Shown here piece by piece: positions 16,001 through 25,301 of a DNA stretch of 64,000 nucleotides. Within the stretch, counting starts at the first letter, position 1, and the number at the start of each line of letters is the position of its first letter. The translations under genes and the position numbers were made by a program. The DNA is from Niveispirillum lacus (GTDB lineage: Bacteria; Pseudomonadota; Alphaproteobacteria; Azospirillales; Azospirillaceae), in the NCBI RefSeq assembly GCF_002251795.1, contig NZ_NOXU01000032.1, positions 617,754-681,753 on the forward strand, in the 5' to 3' direction. The notes beneath the pieces were generated by a model. That model was not told where the DNA came from and did not search any database. It saw only the letters and a list, made by a program, of their open reading frames with translations.

Positions 16001-18931
16001 ATGGTTCTCGCGTCCAAAAAGCTGGCCCTGGTTTTGGTATCGACTCTGGTTTTGATCTGGAGTGGCACGGGCAGCCTGCTGTGGCTGGAACGGGAACGCG
16101 CCCTGCAACAGGCGCAGCGCGATCTGGCCAATTTGGCTTTGGCGTTTGAAGAACAGTCTTTTTGGATTTTGTCATCGGTTGAACAGACGCTGCGCACAGC
16201 CAAGGCCGAATACGAGTCGGACCCTCTCGTGTTCAGTTTACGTGAATTCCTAGGGCAGCACGCCATGCCCCAGGGTTTCACTGTCCAGATTTCGTTGATC
16301 GGCCCAGACGGTTATCTGCTGGACAGCACGCTGCCGCTAGGGCCGGAAGCGCGGATCACCAACTATTTGGACCGCGTCCACATCTCTACGCACCTGCGCC
16401 AGGATACTGGTTCCATTTTCATCGGCCCCCCCATTGTGGGGCGCCTGTCGGGGAAATGGTCAATTCCCATCAGTCTCCGGCTGAACAAACCGGATGGCAG
16501 CCTCGCCGGTGTTATGGTTCTGGCGGTAGATCCCTTTTACCTTTCTTCTTACTATCACAAACTGGATCTTGGCAGTGACGGGGTGGTCAACATCCTGGGC
16601 ATGGACGGCATTGTCCGGGCCCGGTCCGGCCGGAGCGGTGATCCAAGCAGCGCGGTCGGTCTGGGGCAATCCATGGCTGAGAGTGCGGTCATGAAAATGG
16701 CCCGGCAATCCCCCTATGGGGTGCTGGATGATATCAGCGCCATCGATAATGTCCGCCGACTGATGGCCTATCGCCAGATGCGCGCCTATCCCCTGGTGGC
16801 CATTGTGGGACGGGGGGTGGAGGAAATATTGACGCCGTGGTGGTCGCTGGCATGGCGTGCCTTGATCGCCGCGATGGTGGCCAGCCTGGGCCTGGGGTTG
16901 ATGATCCGCGCCTTGGAGATGGAATCCCGCCGCCGCCGGGCCCACGCCCGCGACCTGGCTGAGGCCAACCGGCTTCTGCGTTTGGGAGAGCAATTGGCGA
17001 TGGTCGGCCATTGGCGGTTTGAGCTGGGTACACGCCGCCTGACCTGGTCGGACGAAGTATACCGGATCTTTGGCCTGCGCAAGGACAGGTACCAGCCCAG
17101 TATGGAGGCCACCCTCGCCGCACACCATCCGGAGGATCGTGCGCGTCTGCGTGAACTGGTGGAGGCCGCAATGCAGACCGGCACCTCCTATGAGATGGGG
17201 CTGCGGATCATCCGGCCTTCCGGGGAGGTCCGGCATGTCCTGACACGCGGCGTGGTGGAATTTGACAGTGCTGGAAAGCCGTTCGCCATTTTCGGTGCAA
17301 TCAGCGATGTCAGTGACCGTACAGCGCAGGAAGAGGCGTTGATGGCCGCCCGGCGGGAGACGGAAGCGGCAGCACGGGCCAAGACGGAGTTTCTTGCTAC
17401 GGTCAGCCATGAGTTGCGCACACCGTTGAACGCCGTGATCGGATTTGCCGACCTGCTTCTGACGGCGGATTTGCCGGAGAGTGAACGTCGTCGCTACATC
17501 CGTCTCCAGGCCGAGGCTGGTCGGACGCTTCTGGCCGTCATCAATGATGTTCTGGACTTCGCCAAGGTGGATGCGGGCCATCTGCAATTGGAAGAGATCC
17601 CGACCGATACGGTGGGCATGTTGCAGACCTGCGCCGAACTGGTACGCCCGATGGCCCAGGAAAAGGGACTGACCCTGCGTATCAACCTGTCACCGGCGCT
17701 GCCGCCCTGGTTGATGCTGGACCCAACACGTGTTCGGCAGGTGGTTCTAAACCTGCTCAACAATGCGGTGAAATTCACCCAGGCGGGCAGCGTCTCGCTA
17801 ACCGCGGATACCGTCGGCGACGATACGGGTCGGTGGCTGCGCATCCTTGTGGAGGATACGGGCATCGGCATCGCCCCGGAGCGGCAAACACAGCTTTTTG
17901 AACCATTTCATCAGGCCGACGCCTCCACGGCCCGCCGATATGGTGGGACGGGGCTTGGATTGGCCATCTGCAAGCGGCTTGTAGGGCTGATGGGGGGACG
18001 GCTTGGTCTGTTCAGTGATGCCGGCCGCGGCAGCCAGTTTTGGATTGAAATCCCCCTTTGCCCGGCGGACCCGCCGGCACACGCGCCCGCCCTGCCCACC
18101 GCTGCCGCCGGTGAGGGGGGGCCGCCTACCCGTTCCCTGCATGTTTTGGTAGCAGAGGATCTACCAGTCAACCAGTTGCTGGTCCGCGCCATACTGGAAC
18201 GGGCCGGCCACCGGGTCGATATCGCCATCGATGGTGGCGCCGCGGTGGAGGCAGTGCAGCGGCAGATCTATGATCTGGTCCTGATGGATGTGCAGATGCC
18301 AGGCATGGACGGGCTGGAAGCAACAAAGGTGATCCGGGCCTTGCCATCGGCAGCGGGCCGTATTCCGATCGTCGCGCTGACAGCCAATGCCCTGCCGTCA
18401 GAGGTCGAGCGTTGCCGCAAGGCCGGCATGGATGATCATATCGCCAAACCAATCGAGGCCAGCCATCTGGTGGCGACCCTTGCCCGCTGGTCGCAGCGGA
18501 TCGGCCCGGCCCCCGCGCCTGTTCAGGCCAAGGGTCAGCCAGAAGCGGAGGTAATGTCTGCCGCCATGCAGTCGCAGCTTGAATTGCTCATGGGTGCCGG
18601 CGCGCTGTTAACGATGATGCAGGAGGTGGCCAGCTCACTGCGACAAAGGCTGGCCATCATCACCGATCCGGCCACGCCGTTGGATGCGCTGCGTGGCCAT
18701 GCCCATTCCATGGTGTCGCTGGCGGGTAATTTCGGCCTGATGGAACTGTCGCAGGCCGCACGGAAAGTGGAACAGGCCATTGATAATGGCGCCGACCGGG
18801 ACCTTGTTGCGGGGTTGCTGGCACAAGTGCAAGCGGCGGCCGGTCGGGCGCAGAGCGCCCTTGCCGACCGCTTGCCGGAACTGACCCGCGCAGCCGCGAC
18901 AGAAGGGGCCGAAACACAGCCTGCTGGCTGA
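16001..18931 (+). CDS. Hybrid sensor histidine kinase (PDC-PAS-HisKA-HATPase-REC-HPt)
   Basis: About 976 residues. ATG at 16001 is chosen over one at 15959 because CGGAGGGG lies 5 nt upstream and the first membrane helix then begins at residue 7. Order: TM1 (7-28), periplasmic PDC/dCache-like sensor (about 30-280), TM2 (about 283-303), PAS (about 330-445; VGHWRFELGTRRLTWSDEVYRIFGL), HisKA with His470 in VSHELRTPLNAVIGF, HATPase with NLLNNAVKF and GTGLGLAICKRL, receiver with Asp763 in LVLMDVQMPGMDG, and a C-terminal HPt domain. The HPt candidate His902 sits in GHAHSMVSLAGNFG, where the usual Lys two residues on is replaced. A complete internal phosphorelay would let it feed a separate response regulator; none is adjacent on this strand. 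Confidence 0.92.
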   Translation: MVLASKKLALVLVSTLVLIWSGTGSLLWLERERALQQAQRDLANLALAFEEQSFWILSSVEQTLRTAKAEYESDPLVFSLREFLGQHAMPQGFTVQISLIGPDGYLLDSTLPLGPEARITNYLDRVHISTHLRQDTGSIFIGPPIVGRLSGKWSIPISLRLNKPDGSLAGVMVLAVDPFYLSSYYHKLDLGSDGVVNILGMDGIVRARSGRSGDPSSAVGLGQSMAESAVMKMARQSPYGVLDDISAIDNVRRLMAYRQMRAYPLVAIVGRGVEEILTPWWSLAWRALIAAMVASLGLGLMIRALEMESRRRRAHARDLAEANRLLRLGEQLAMVGHWRFELGTRRLTWSDEVYRIFGLRKDRYQPSMEATLAAHHPEDRARLRELVEAAMQTGTSYEMGLRIIRPSGEVRHVLTRGVVEFDSAGKPFAIFGAISDVSDRTAQEEALMAARRETEAAARAKTEFLATVSHELRTPLNAVIGFADLLLTADLPESERRRYIRLQAEAGRTLLAVINDVLDFAKVDAGHLQLEEIPTDTVGMLQTCAELVRPMAQEKGLTLRINLSPALPPWLMLDPTRVRQVVLNLLNNAVKFTQAGSVSLTADTVGDDTGRWLRILVEDTGIGIAPERQTQLFEPFHQADASTARRYGGTGLGLAICKRLVGLMGGRLGLFSDAGRGSQFWIEIPLCPADPPAHAPALPTAAAGEGGPPTRSLHVLVAEDLPVNQLLVRAILERAGHRVDIAIDGGAAVEAVQRQIYDLVLMDVQMPGMDGLEATKVIRALPSAAGRIPIVALTANALPSEVERCRKAGMDDHIAKPIEASHLVATLARWSQRIGPAPAPVQAKGQPEAEVMSAAMQSQLELLMGAGALLTMMQEVASSLRQRLAIITDPATPLDALRGHAHSMVSLAGNFGLMELSQAARKVEQAIDNGADRDLVAGLLAQVQAAAGRAQSALADRLPELTRAAATEGAETQPAG

Positions 18932-19012
18932 CCGGTGCAATCGCCCTCTTGCCATCGCCGCCGGGACAGGCCATGAAGTATCCATCGTTCCGTGCTGGAA
19001 AGTATGAACCCG

Positions 19013-19465
19013 ATGCTGACCCAGCGGGCAAAATATGCCCTTCGTGCCTGTATTCATCTGGCTGATCATTACGAAGATGCAACGACAGTCCAGATTGGAG
19101 AGATTGCCGCCGCCGAGAATATTCCGGCCAAGTTTTTGGAAGCCATTCTTCTGGATATGCGCAAGGCCGGGTTGTTGCAAAGCCAACGTGGTCGGCATGG
19201 TGGATATCGGCTGGCCCGGCCACCCGACGCGCTGTCGGTTGGCGATATCATCCGTGTCATCGACGGCACACTGGCACCCATCCGCTGTGCCAGTCGGTTA
19301 AAATTTGAGCCGTGTGACGATTGCGAGGACGCAGCGACCTGCGTTATCCGATGGGCAATGTTAAAAGCCCGGGATGCAATGGCCACGGTTCTCGACCGCT
19401 GTACCTTGGCCGACGCGTCGCGGCGCCGCCGCTCTTTGTCACATCCGCTGGACTTTGTCATCTGA
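19013..19465 (+). CDS. Rrf2-family transcriptional regulator
   Basis: About 150 residues. The N-terminal winged helix is typical: MLTQRAKYALRACIHLADH, IAAAENIPAKFLEAILLDMRKAGLLQSQRGRHGGYRLARP. Four cysteines (C92, C101, C104, C110) lie in the segment where IscR, NsrR and RsrR coordinate an Fe-S cluster, so redox or NO sensing through a cluster is plausible. Their spacing does not match IscR exactly. ATG at 19013 is 10 nt after GGAAAG and gives the usual Rrf2 N-terminus; GTG 18992 and ATG 19004 are in frame. No isc/suf genes are nearby, so the target is unknown. Confidence 0.9.
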   Translation: MLTQRAKYALRACIHLADHYEDATTVQIGEIAAAENIPAKFLEAILLDMRKAGLLQSQRGRHGGYRLARPPDALSVGDIIRVIDGTLAPIRCASRLKFEPCDDCEDAATCVIRWAMLKARDAMATVLDRCTLADASRRRRSLSHPLDFVI

Positions 19466-19487
19466 CCCGCAGGCGGCAGCCTGCGGG
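19466..19487. terminator. Hairpin between convergent rrf2-type and receiver genes
   Basis: CCCGCAGG-CGGCAG-CCTGCGGG, an 8-bp perfect stem, begins right after the Rrf2 gene stop codon. It is followed on the plus strand by GGCATTTCTGG, a poor T-run. It probably serves the Rrf2 gene. Confidence 0.5.
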
Positions 19488-19545
19488 GGCATTTCTGGAT
19501 TATTCCGCCTTCGTATTGACTGGCGTATGACCGAGATGCGCCGGG

Positions 19546-19938
19546 TTATCCACCGTGGAAACGGTCCCAGATGGCGCGAACCTGCCCAGCCAGTCCCAGT
19601 GGTTCGAACGGCTTGGCGATGACATCCACCACCCCCATGGTGCGGAACGCCTCCACCTCTCGTGGCTGCACCTTGGCGGTGATAAAGACCACGGGAATAT
19701 GGGCCGTTTCCGGGTCATCCTGCAAAGCCCGAAGGGTGGCGGGCCCATCCATCACCGGCATCATCACGTCCAGCATGACAAGGTCAGGCTTGAACTGTTT
19801 CGCCATCTCCACGGCTTTGGTGCCACTGTCGCAGAGTTCGACTTTGAATTTTCCGATGCGGGTCAGTGCCAGATTGGTCACCGTGCGCAGCATCTCTTCG
19901 TCCTCGACATAGAGGATGCGCTCCAGCACAGGGGTCAT
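19546..19938 (-). CDS. Single-domain CheY-like response regulator
   Basis: 130 residues made up only of a receiver domain: RILYVEDEEMLR with the acidic pocket, DLVMLDVMMPVMDG with the phospho-acceptor Asp, VVFITAKV with the conserved Thr, and IAKPFEP with the conserved Lys. There is no output domain. Its start codon overlaps the stop of the upstream hybrid kinase (ATGA, 19935-19938), so they are translationally coupled, and it is the obvious phosphate acceptor or competitor for that kinase. Confidence 0.92.
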   Translation of the reverse strand: MTPVLERILYVEDEEMLRTVTNLALTRIGKFKVELCDSGTKAVEMAKQFKPDLVMLDVMMPVMDGPATLRALQDDPETAHIPVVFITAKVQPREVEAFRTMGVVDVIAKPFEPLGLAGQVRAIWDRFHGG

Positions 19939-22900
19939 GACGCGGACTCCACAGGGGGGGACGGGACTTTCGTTTCCAGATCGGGCGCCAACCTATGGAT
20001 CAGCCGGCGGATTGTGTCCACCAGTTCCTCGTTCCGGACCTGGGCCTTGACCAATGTTGCCCTGACTTGCTGTAGGGCAACCGGCCCGGCATCGGCGCCG
20101 GTGAACACGACGACTGGTACCGGACCACCCTGCGGGTCGCGCAGATCCGGGATAATGTCCAGACCGCAGCCATCCGGCATGTCGATATCGATCAGGCCAA
20201 CATCGAAGGTCAGTGACCGTGCCAGTTTCTGGGCATCCGCCAGTGTTTCGGCGGCATGGATATCGGCATGGCCCGACAGCAGGCGGCGGACCAGAGCCCG
20301 GATGTCGGCGTCATCCTCAACATGCAGCAGTCGCGGCCGATTGCCGGTGCCGGCATTGGCGGCCCGATGCAGGGCGGCCAGCAGTCGGTCCTGGTCAATC
20401 GGCTTGGTCAACCAGTCGATGATACCCACGGCCTCTCCCGCCAGGGCCTCTCGTTCAGCATCGCCGGTGGCTGTCACCACGATTACCGGCAGGTCGCGTG
20501 TTTCCGGCTGTGCCCGGATGGCCCGGAACAGACTGATGCCGGGCAGGTCGGGCAGCATCAGGTCCAAGGTCATAGCGTTGAAACGATGATGCGCCAGCAA
20601 CGTCAAGGCTTCTGCCGCTGTGCCGGCAACCACTGGCGTAAAACCGGCCCTTCCCAGCAGTAATGACAAAAGCCGGGCAATCTGCGGATCATCCTCGCAG
20701 ATCAAGATATCCTGACGTCCGGGTGCCAGCGTCGGCGATGTCAGCGGTGCCGGCTTCGGCGGTGCCGGTGCATCTGGCGCCGCATTTTCGTGCGGCGGCA
20801 GGTCGATATGAAACCGGGTACCGGTGCCGGGCACGCTGTTGAAGCCGATGCGGCCGCCCTGGCGCTCAATGATTTCTCGTGTGATGGCCAGGCCCAGGCC
20901 TGTCCCCCCCTTGGCCCGGCTATCCGAACCATCAGCCTGGGCGAACCGTTGGAAGACACGGGGACCGAAGGCTTCGTCGATACCGATGCCCTGGTCTGTC
21001 ACCGATGCCTGTACCCACCCGTCGGGCAATCGGGTCGCGGAGACGGTGACTGTGCTGCCGGATGGGGAGAATTTGACGGCGTTGCTGATCAGATTGGCAA
21101 AAGCCTGGGCCAAGCGGTCGGGGTCGACCAGCACCGTCGCCTCGATCCGGTCCGGCGCACGCAGTCCAGGGCCTGCGACCAGAGAGAGGCCGGCTTTTTC
21201 CGCCAGCGCCATATTGTTACGAATCGCGTCCTCTAACAGAGCCGGCAGCGAGCAGGGCACCAGATCAAAGCGCATCTTGCCCGACGCAATTTTTTCGATA
21301 TCCAACAGATCATTGATCAGACGGATCAGGCGCTCGGTGCTTTCCTGCGCAATATTGGTCAATTGCCGTGCTTCCGGCGGCAATGTGCCAAACAGGTCAG
21401 AATTCACCATCCCCAGCGAGGCGCGAATGGCGGTCAGCGGCGTGCGCAACTCATGGCTGACAGTGGAGATGAATTCCGACTTCAACCGGTCCATCTGTTT
21501 CAGGTGCGAAATGTCGTTCGCAACCCCTAGGAATCCCTGGATCTTATCGGATGCATCCCGGATGGCCGTGACCGACAGCAGGACCGGAACGCGCCTTCCA
21601 TCCCGGGCAATATAGGTCCATTCCCGCTGGTCGGGCTTACCCAGACGTGCGCGATGCACAAACACCTCTAAAGGGTTCGCTGGCGCCTGGCCCAGGCTGT
21701 TGGTCAGCTTGGTCACGGCCCGCGCGATTTCGGCTGCGTCATGAAACAGTCTTGGCGTCTGTTTGCCGATCACATCGACCGCGCGATAGCCAAGCATTCG
21801 TTCCGCCCCACGGTTGAAGGCACGGATCAAACCGGAAGGTTCGGTCATGATGATTGCATTGTCGGCACTGTCGACGATGGCTTGCAACTCCGTGGTCAGG
21901 CGGCGCATGTCATCCTCCGCCTGTTTACGGGCGGTGATCACCTCTGTGAACATGATGATGCCGCCGATCTGGCCGTCGCTATCGTGCCAGGGGTGGATTT
22001 CCCAGCGCACCCAACTGATGCTGCCATCGGCCCGGATAAAGCGATCTTCGTCGGAACTGGCATGTTCGCCACGCAAACAGGATGCATGGATGTTCCGCCA
22101 CCGTTCGCCGATTTCCGGGAACAGGTCGTAATGGCTGCGACCGATCAGTTCGCTTTCACCCAGGTCATAATCCGATAACCAGCGCCGGCTGACCGCGACA
22201 TAGCGCATCTGGGTGTCCAGCATGGCGATAGCAGCGGGCGCGTGGCGAATGAACAGATCCAGCAGATGTTCGCGGCGGCGCAAGGCCGCGGCTAGATTCT
22301 GGCCAGCCAGATGGACGGTACGGAAGGCCGCGGCGGCCCGTGCCAGATCCCCGACCTCATCCGGACGCGAAACATCAGGCATGGTGACATCCGTCTGCCC
22401 GCGCGCAATCTGCTCAAAGACGGCAGTTAACTGTGCCAGTGGGCGCAGCACACGCCAATGCACCAGGGCAAGAGCCATCCCACCAATGATCAAGGTCCCC
22501 AGACACAAAAGGGCACCACGGACAAGCCGGATCAACGCGTCCTGCGACAGTTGCCGAACCCGCGTTTCTGTCACCACCCGCGATGCCGACTGAACGGCCT
22601 GCACAGCCTCGATGCCGGTGGTGGCCATCGAAAACCAGTCATCCGCCATCACCCGATCGACGGTGCCGGCCCTGGCGGCAGTCAGGACAGCGCGGCGGAA
22701 CGGTTCCACCCGATTGGCCAGCAGGCCATCCGCTGCGCTGGTCGCCACACGGACCCGGTCCATTCCGGCATCGCCCTGTGCAGCCAATTGGCGTACATTT
22801 TCCCAGGCCAGAGCGAAGCGCGTTTCGGTCTCCGCCAGCGTTTCCGCCAGAGCAGGGCCGTTGCCATGCAGCAGGGCGGCAGCAAGAAGAGCCCGCATCT

Positions 22901-23489
22901 GGCCAGCCTGTTCTGCCGCAACCCAGGCGGATTGCCGTAGGGCTGCGTGGGCGGCGATCAACGGATCAATGACGGGTGACCGGTCGGCCAGTGTCTGATG
23001 GGCAATACGGGATTGATCAATAAGAGCAGTCAGTGTGCCGAACCAGCGGTCAGCCAGCGCGGGCGGCCGGGTGGCCGCCGGCAGCGTCAGGGCCTGATCC
23101 AGTTCCTCCCGCAAGTCGGTCAGGACACGGCGGGCCTTTGTCAGGCTGGCGGCCAGTTCAGCCCCCCCACGGGGCGCCCGCTCCGACGCACTCAACAGGG
23201 ACAAAAGCGTATTCAGCCGGGCGTCAGTCTGTCGCCGCAACGTTTGCAGTTGCGATATCCGCGCCTCGGTCACCGGGTCAAAACGGGCCAGCAGTACATA
23301 AGCACTGCTGCGCTCCAGGGCTAACGCCCCTGCCAGTTCAACCAGCCCGCCCCGACCCTGTTCCGCCGCCAGGAAACGGTCGGCGGCGCTTTTTCCTTCC
23401 CAGTCACGAACCAGTCCCATAATGGCAAGGGCCACCAGGGAAGCCGTCATGGCCAGAATCAGCAGCGGAATAAGCAGGCGCAAACGCAT
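19935..23489 (-). CDS. Large hybrid sensor histidine kinase with two C-terminal receivers
   Basis: About 1184 residues. ATG at 23489 is chosen because the first membrane helix (LLIPLLILAMTASLVALAIM) follows directly; an upstream TTG at 23567 adds a polar tail. A long, mostly helical periplasmic sensor (about residues 30-310; repeated Leu/Arg/Glu helices with LALERSSAYVLLARFDP, reminiscent of nitrate-sensing NIT domains) is followed by TM2, HAMP (RVLRPLAQLTAVFEQIARG), two PAS domains, HisKA with His679 in STVSHELRTPLTAIRAS, HATPase (NLISNAVKFSPSG, GTGLGLAITREII), then two receivers. The first has Asp976 in MTLDLMLPDLPG; the second, near the C-terminus, has VGLIDIDMPDG. Coupled to the CheY-like gene downstream. 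Confidence 0.9.
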   Translation of the reverse strand: MRLRLLIPLLILAMTASLVALAIMGLVRDWEGKSAADRFLAAEQGRGGLVELAGALALERSSAYVLLARFDPVTEARISQLQTLRRQTDARLNTLLSLLSASERAPRGGAELAASLTKARRVLTDLREELDQALTLPAATRPPALADRWFGTLTALIDQSRIAHQTLADRSPVIDPLIAAHAALRQSAWVAAEQAGQMRALLAAALLHGNGPALAETLAETETRFALAWENVRQLAAQGDAGMDRVRVATSAADGLLANRVEPFRRAVLTAARAGTVDRVMADDWFSMATTGIEAVQAVQSASRVVTETRVRQLSQDALIRLVRGALLCLGTLIIGGMALALVHWRVLRPLAQLTAVFEQIARGQTDVTMPDVSRPDEVGDLARAAAAFRTVHLAGQNLAAALRRREHLLDLFIRHAPAAIAMLDTQMRYVAVSRRWLSDYDLGESELIGRSHYDLFPEIGERWRNIHASCLRGEHASSDEDRFIRADGSISWVRWEIHPWHDSDGQIGGIIMFTEVITARKQAEDDMRRLTTELQAIVDSADNAIIMTEPSGLIRAFNRGAERMLGYRAVDVIGKQTPRLFHDAAEIARAVTKLTNSLGQAPANPLEVFVHRARLGKPDQREWTYIARDGRRVPVLLSVTAIRDASDKIQGFLGVANDISHLKQMDRLKSEFISTVSHELRTPLTAIRASLGMVNSDLFGTLPPEARQLTNIAQESTERLIRLINDLLDIEKIASGKMRFDLVPCSLPALLEDAIRNNMALAEKAGLSLVAGPGLRAPDRIEATVLVDPDRLAQAFANLISNAVKFSPSGSTVTVSATRLPDGWVQASVTDQGIGIDEAFGPRVFQRFAQADGSDSRAKGGTGLGLAITREIIERQGGRIGFNSVPGTGTRFHIDLPPHENAAPDAPAPPKPAPLTSPTLAPGRQDILICEDDPQIARLLSLLLGRAGFTPVVAGTAAEALTLLAHHRFNAMTLDLMLPDLPGISLFRAIRAQPETRDLPVIVVTATGDAEREALAGEAVGIIDWLTKPIDQDRLLAALHRAANAGTGNRPRLLHVEDDADIRALVRRLLSGHADIHAAETLADAQKLARSLTFDVGLIDIDMPDGCGLDIIPDLRDPQGGPVPVVVFTGADAGPVALQQVRATLVKAQVRNEELVDTIRRLIHRLAPDLETKVPSPPVESAS

Positions 23490-23631
23490 GGGGTGCCGGT
23501 CCGGTCGGCTGTTCTTGTCCAGGGGCAGTGTAAATCCCTGTTTTGCAACTGACCGACGATGCCGCAAGCAGACGGTGCAAACCCGTCTGTCGGCGCGACC
23601 CTATCCCGAAGCATAGAGCCCGGAGCAAGGG

Positions 23632-23823
23632 CTATTCCAGATAGCCGTCAACTTCGGCAGCGGCCCGTTCCAACGGCCAATTCAAGCGCTCAATGATCTC
23701 ATCAATGGCATCTTCGGGTGAAAGACCACCGCGGCCCAGACGTTCCAGGATGGCGTCCAGAATAGATTCCTCCTTGGGGCTTGGGCGACCGTAAGGCTTC
23801 AGGATGTCAAGAATGCTGCTCAT
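23632..23823 (-). CDS. Small acidic protein of unknown function
   Basis: 63 residues beginning MSSILDILKPYGRPSPKEE and rich in Glu/Asp and Leu; I do not recognise a family. It looks like a compact all-helical domain (ILDAILERLGRGGLSPEDAIDEIIERLNWP). Same strand as the hybrid kinase and 142 bp upstream of it, so it could be co-transcribed or have its own promoter. Codon use matches the neighbours, which supports a real gene. Confidence 0.6.
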   Translation of the reverse strand: MSSILDILKPYGRPSPKEESILDAILERLGRGGLSPEDAIDEIIERLNWPLERAAAEVDGYLE

Positions 23824-23910
23824 GATGCGCGTATGATTCCTCTTATGCCGACAGTCCGAATCGCCGGCTGATGAAATAGTTTAGCACAAGAGAGGCGAGG
23901 GGTGGAGAGA

Positions 23911-24408
23911 TCAGCCACGCCCGAAATCCGTCAGATCGGGCGCGTCACTGGCAAGATAGTTGGCCATGGTCTCGACCTTGGCCAGCAATGCCGGGTCCAG
24001 ACCGGCAATGACATCTTGCTCCTCCCGCAACTCAGTCAATTGTCGTACCCAACGTTCCAGTACAAAACGCGTGCCGATCGGCATATGGCCGATATTGGCG
24101 GCCATGCGTTCCAGGCGCGGCGCCACAGCACTGAGGTGCAGTTGCCACAAGGAAACGGTCAGTTGGCGTAATTGCTGCTCCACCTGCCGACGACGTTCCT
24201 CGTCCAGGGAGGTGATGTTGGATCGCAGGACGGAGGTGAACGCCGCCACAGCTTCGAAAGCCGGCCCCAGATCCTTAAACTGGCGCAGGGCGATGGTGAC
24301 ATCCGGTGGTGGTGGCAGGCCGGCGCAGCGGGTTTGCAGGCGGATCAAGTCTTCCTGCAGCAGAGCCAGCTGCAACTGAATAGTCCGATCGGCGGTTTTG
24401 GTCTGCAT
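23911..24408 (-). CDS. Helical protein of unknown function
   Basis: 165 residues with no signal peptide or membrane segment. Long amphipathic helices with many Gln/Arg/Leu (LQLALLQEDLIRLQTRC, EERRRQVEQQLRQLTVSLWQLHLS) suggest a coiled-coil or helical bundle. I do not recognise a family. It lies upstream of the small acidic gene and the hybrid kinase on the same strand, so a signalling-accessory role is possible but unsupported. Confidence 0.65.
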   Translation of the reverse strand: MQTKTADRTIQLQLALLQEDLIRLQTRCAGLPPPPDVTIALRQFKDLGPAFEAVAAFTSVLRSNITSLDEERRRQVEQQLRQLTVSLWQLHLSAVAPRLERMAANIGHMPIGTRFVLERWVRQLTELREEQDVIAGLDPALLAKVETMANYLASDAPDLTDFGRG

Positions 24409-24842
24409 TCGGCTACTCCTCTACCAAAAGGTATAAACCGAATCGCTGATCATGCCAGCCGGGAAATGAAAGGCCCTCGTTAGTGGGTTTCTGTTCATCT
24501 GCGACTGGCGGCAATCGATCTTTTCATTTTGTCCGTTCGGCGTTGCGGTGTGGCAACGCCACCATTCAGCGGTACGCCGCATGTGATAATTTCGTGTCCG
24601 CAATGGTCTGACTGATTTTCGGCCCCCGTCGGGACCAGAACGCTAAGTAATTGATATTAAATTGATATACTGTGCCTGCATCCAGGCCCGTCCTTTCCCA
24701 GACCCTGTGCGCCGGTGCCGATGCGCCCTTGCAGCCGTCGGTGATGATGCTATCTTACGCGGGCCTTCACACAAGAACCCTCTCGCAACGCGAAAAAGAA
24801 GTGGTATAAGGCTCATCGGTCCAACCTCTGGGGAATTTACCA
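24409..24842. other. Intergenic region upstream of the exopolysaccharide locus
   Basis: 434 bp without a supported gene, and more AT-rich than its surroundings around 24640-24670. It contains a perfect 8-bp stem-loop (GGCGTTGC-GGTGTG-GCAACGCC, 24539-24560) and a direct repeat of AATTGATAT at 24649 and 24660, i.e. 11 bp apart, ending in the -10-like TATACT. It must hold the promoter of the downstream GfcA-like gene and of the divergent helical-protein gene. No clear -35/-10 pair with standard spacing is seen. Confidence 0.6.
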
Positions 24843-25163
24843 ATGAAAAAGGAAATCCTGGCTCTGACGCTTGCCCTCGGCCTGGGTGCTGCGCCGAGCG
24901 TGGCCTATGCGCAGAGCACTTCTGGCACCGCTCCGGCGGCTGCGCCGACCGCGACGGGTTCTGCCGCCGGTGCTGGTGCATCAGGCGTCGCGCTGGGTTC
25001 CCTGGGCACTGTTGCCGTTGTTGGCGCCGTTGCCGTTGCCGGCATCGTGGCGGCCGCTTCTGGTGGCGGTGATGAAGAAGCGCCGGGTCCGGGCCCCGGT
25101 CCGGGTCCGGGCACCCAGACGACACCCCCGGCCACCAGCACGACGACCGCGTCGGCGCGCTGA
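24843..25163 (+). CDS. GfcA/YjbE-like small secreted or membrane peptide
   Basis: 106 residues: signal peptide (MKKEILALTLALGLGAAPSVAYA), an Ala/Gly/Thr-rich linker, one hydrophobic helix (about residues 55-76; LGTVAVVGAVAVAGIVAAASGGG), then PGPGPGPGPG and a Thr/Ser-rich tail. This is the layout of GfcA (YmcD) and YjbE, the small proteins that open group 4 capsule and yjbEFGH operons: signal, short helix, Gly-Gly-Gly-Asp, Thr-rich end. GGGGAA lies 8 nt before the start. A strong terminator follows, so much of its transcript may end there and leave it expressed more strongly than, or apart from, the export genes. Its role in E. coli is not defined. Confidence 0.75.
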   Translation: MKKEILALTLALGLGAAPSVAYAQSTSGTAPAAAPTATGSAAGAGASGVALGSLGTVAVVGAVAVAGIVAAASGGGDEEAPGPGPGPGPGTQTTPPATSTTTASAR

Positions 25164-25210
25164 CCCTGACAGGGTTCGCACCAGCAGGCTGTGGACTTGG
25201 ATGATGAACT

Positions 25211-25249
25211 GGACCTTCGGGGTGTCTCCCGAAGGTCCTTTTCGTGTTT
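25211..25249 (+). terminator. Rho-independent terminator after the GfcA-like gene
   Basis: An 11-bp perfect stem (GGACCTTCGGG / CCCGAAGGTCC) with a 6-nt loop, followed by TTTTCGTGTTT. It lies between the convergent GfcA-like and GfcB-like genes. Confidence 0.9.
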
Positions 25250-25301
25250 CTGCGGCATTTCTGCCGGCGGCCAGTGATGTGTCGCCAGCGGTCAACTGGC
25301 T

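Noticed and set aside
24539..24560. Perfect 8-bp stem-loop as a terminator
   Set aside because: Neither strand has a T-run after the hairpin, so termination is not supported; it is recorded only as part of the intergenic region.
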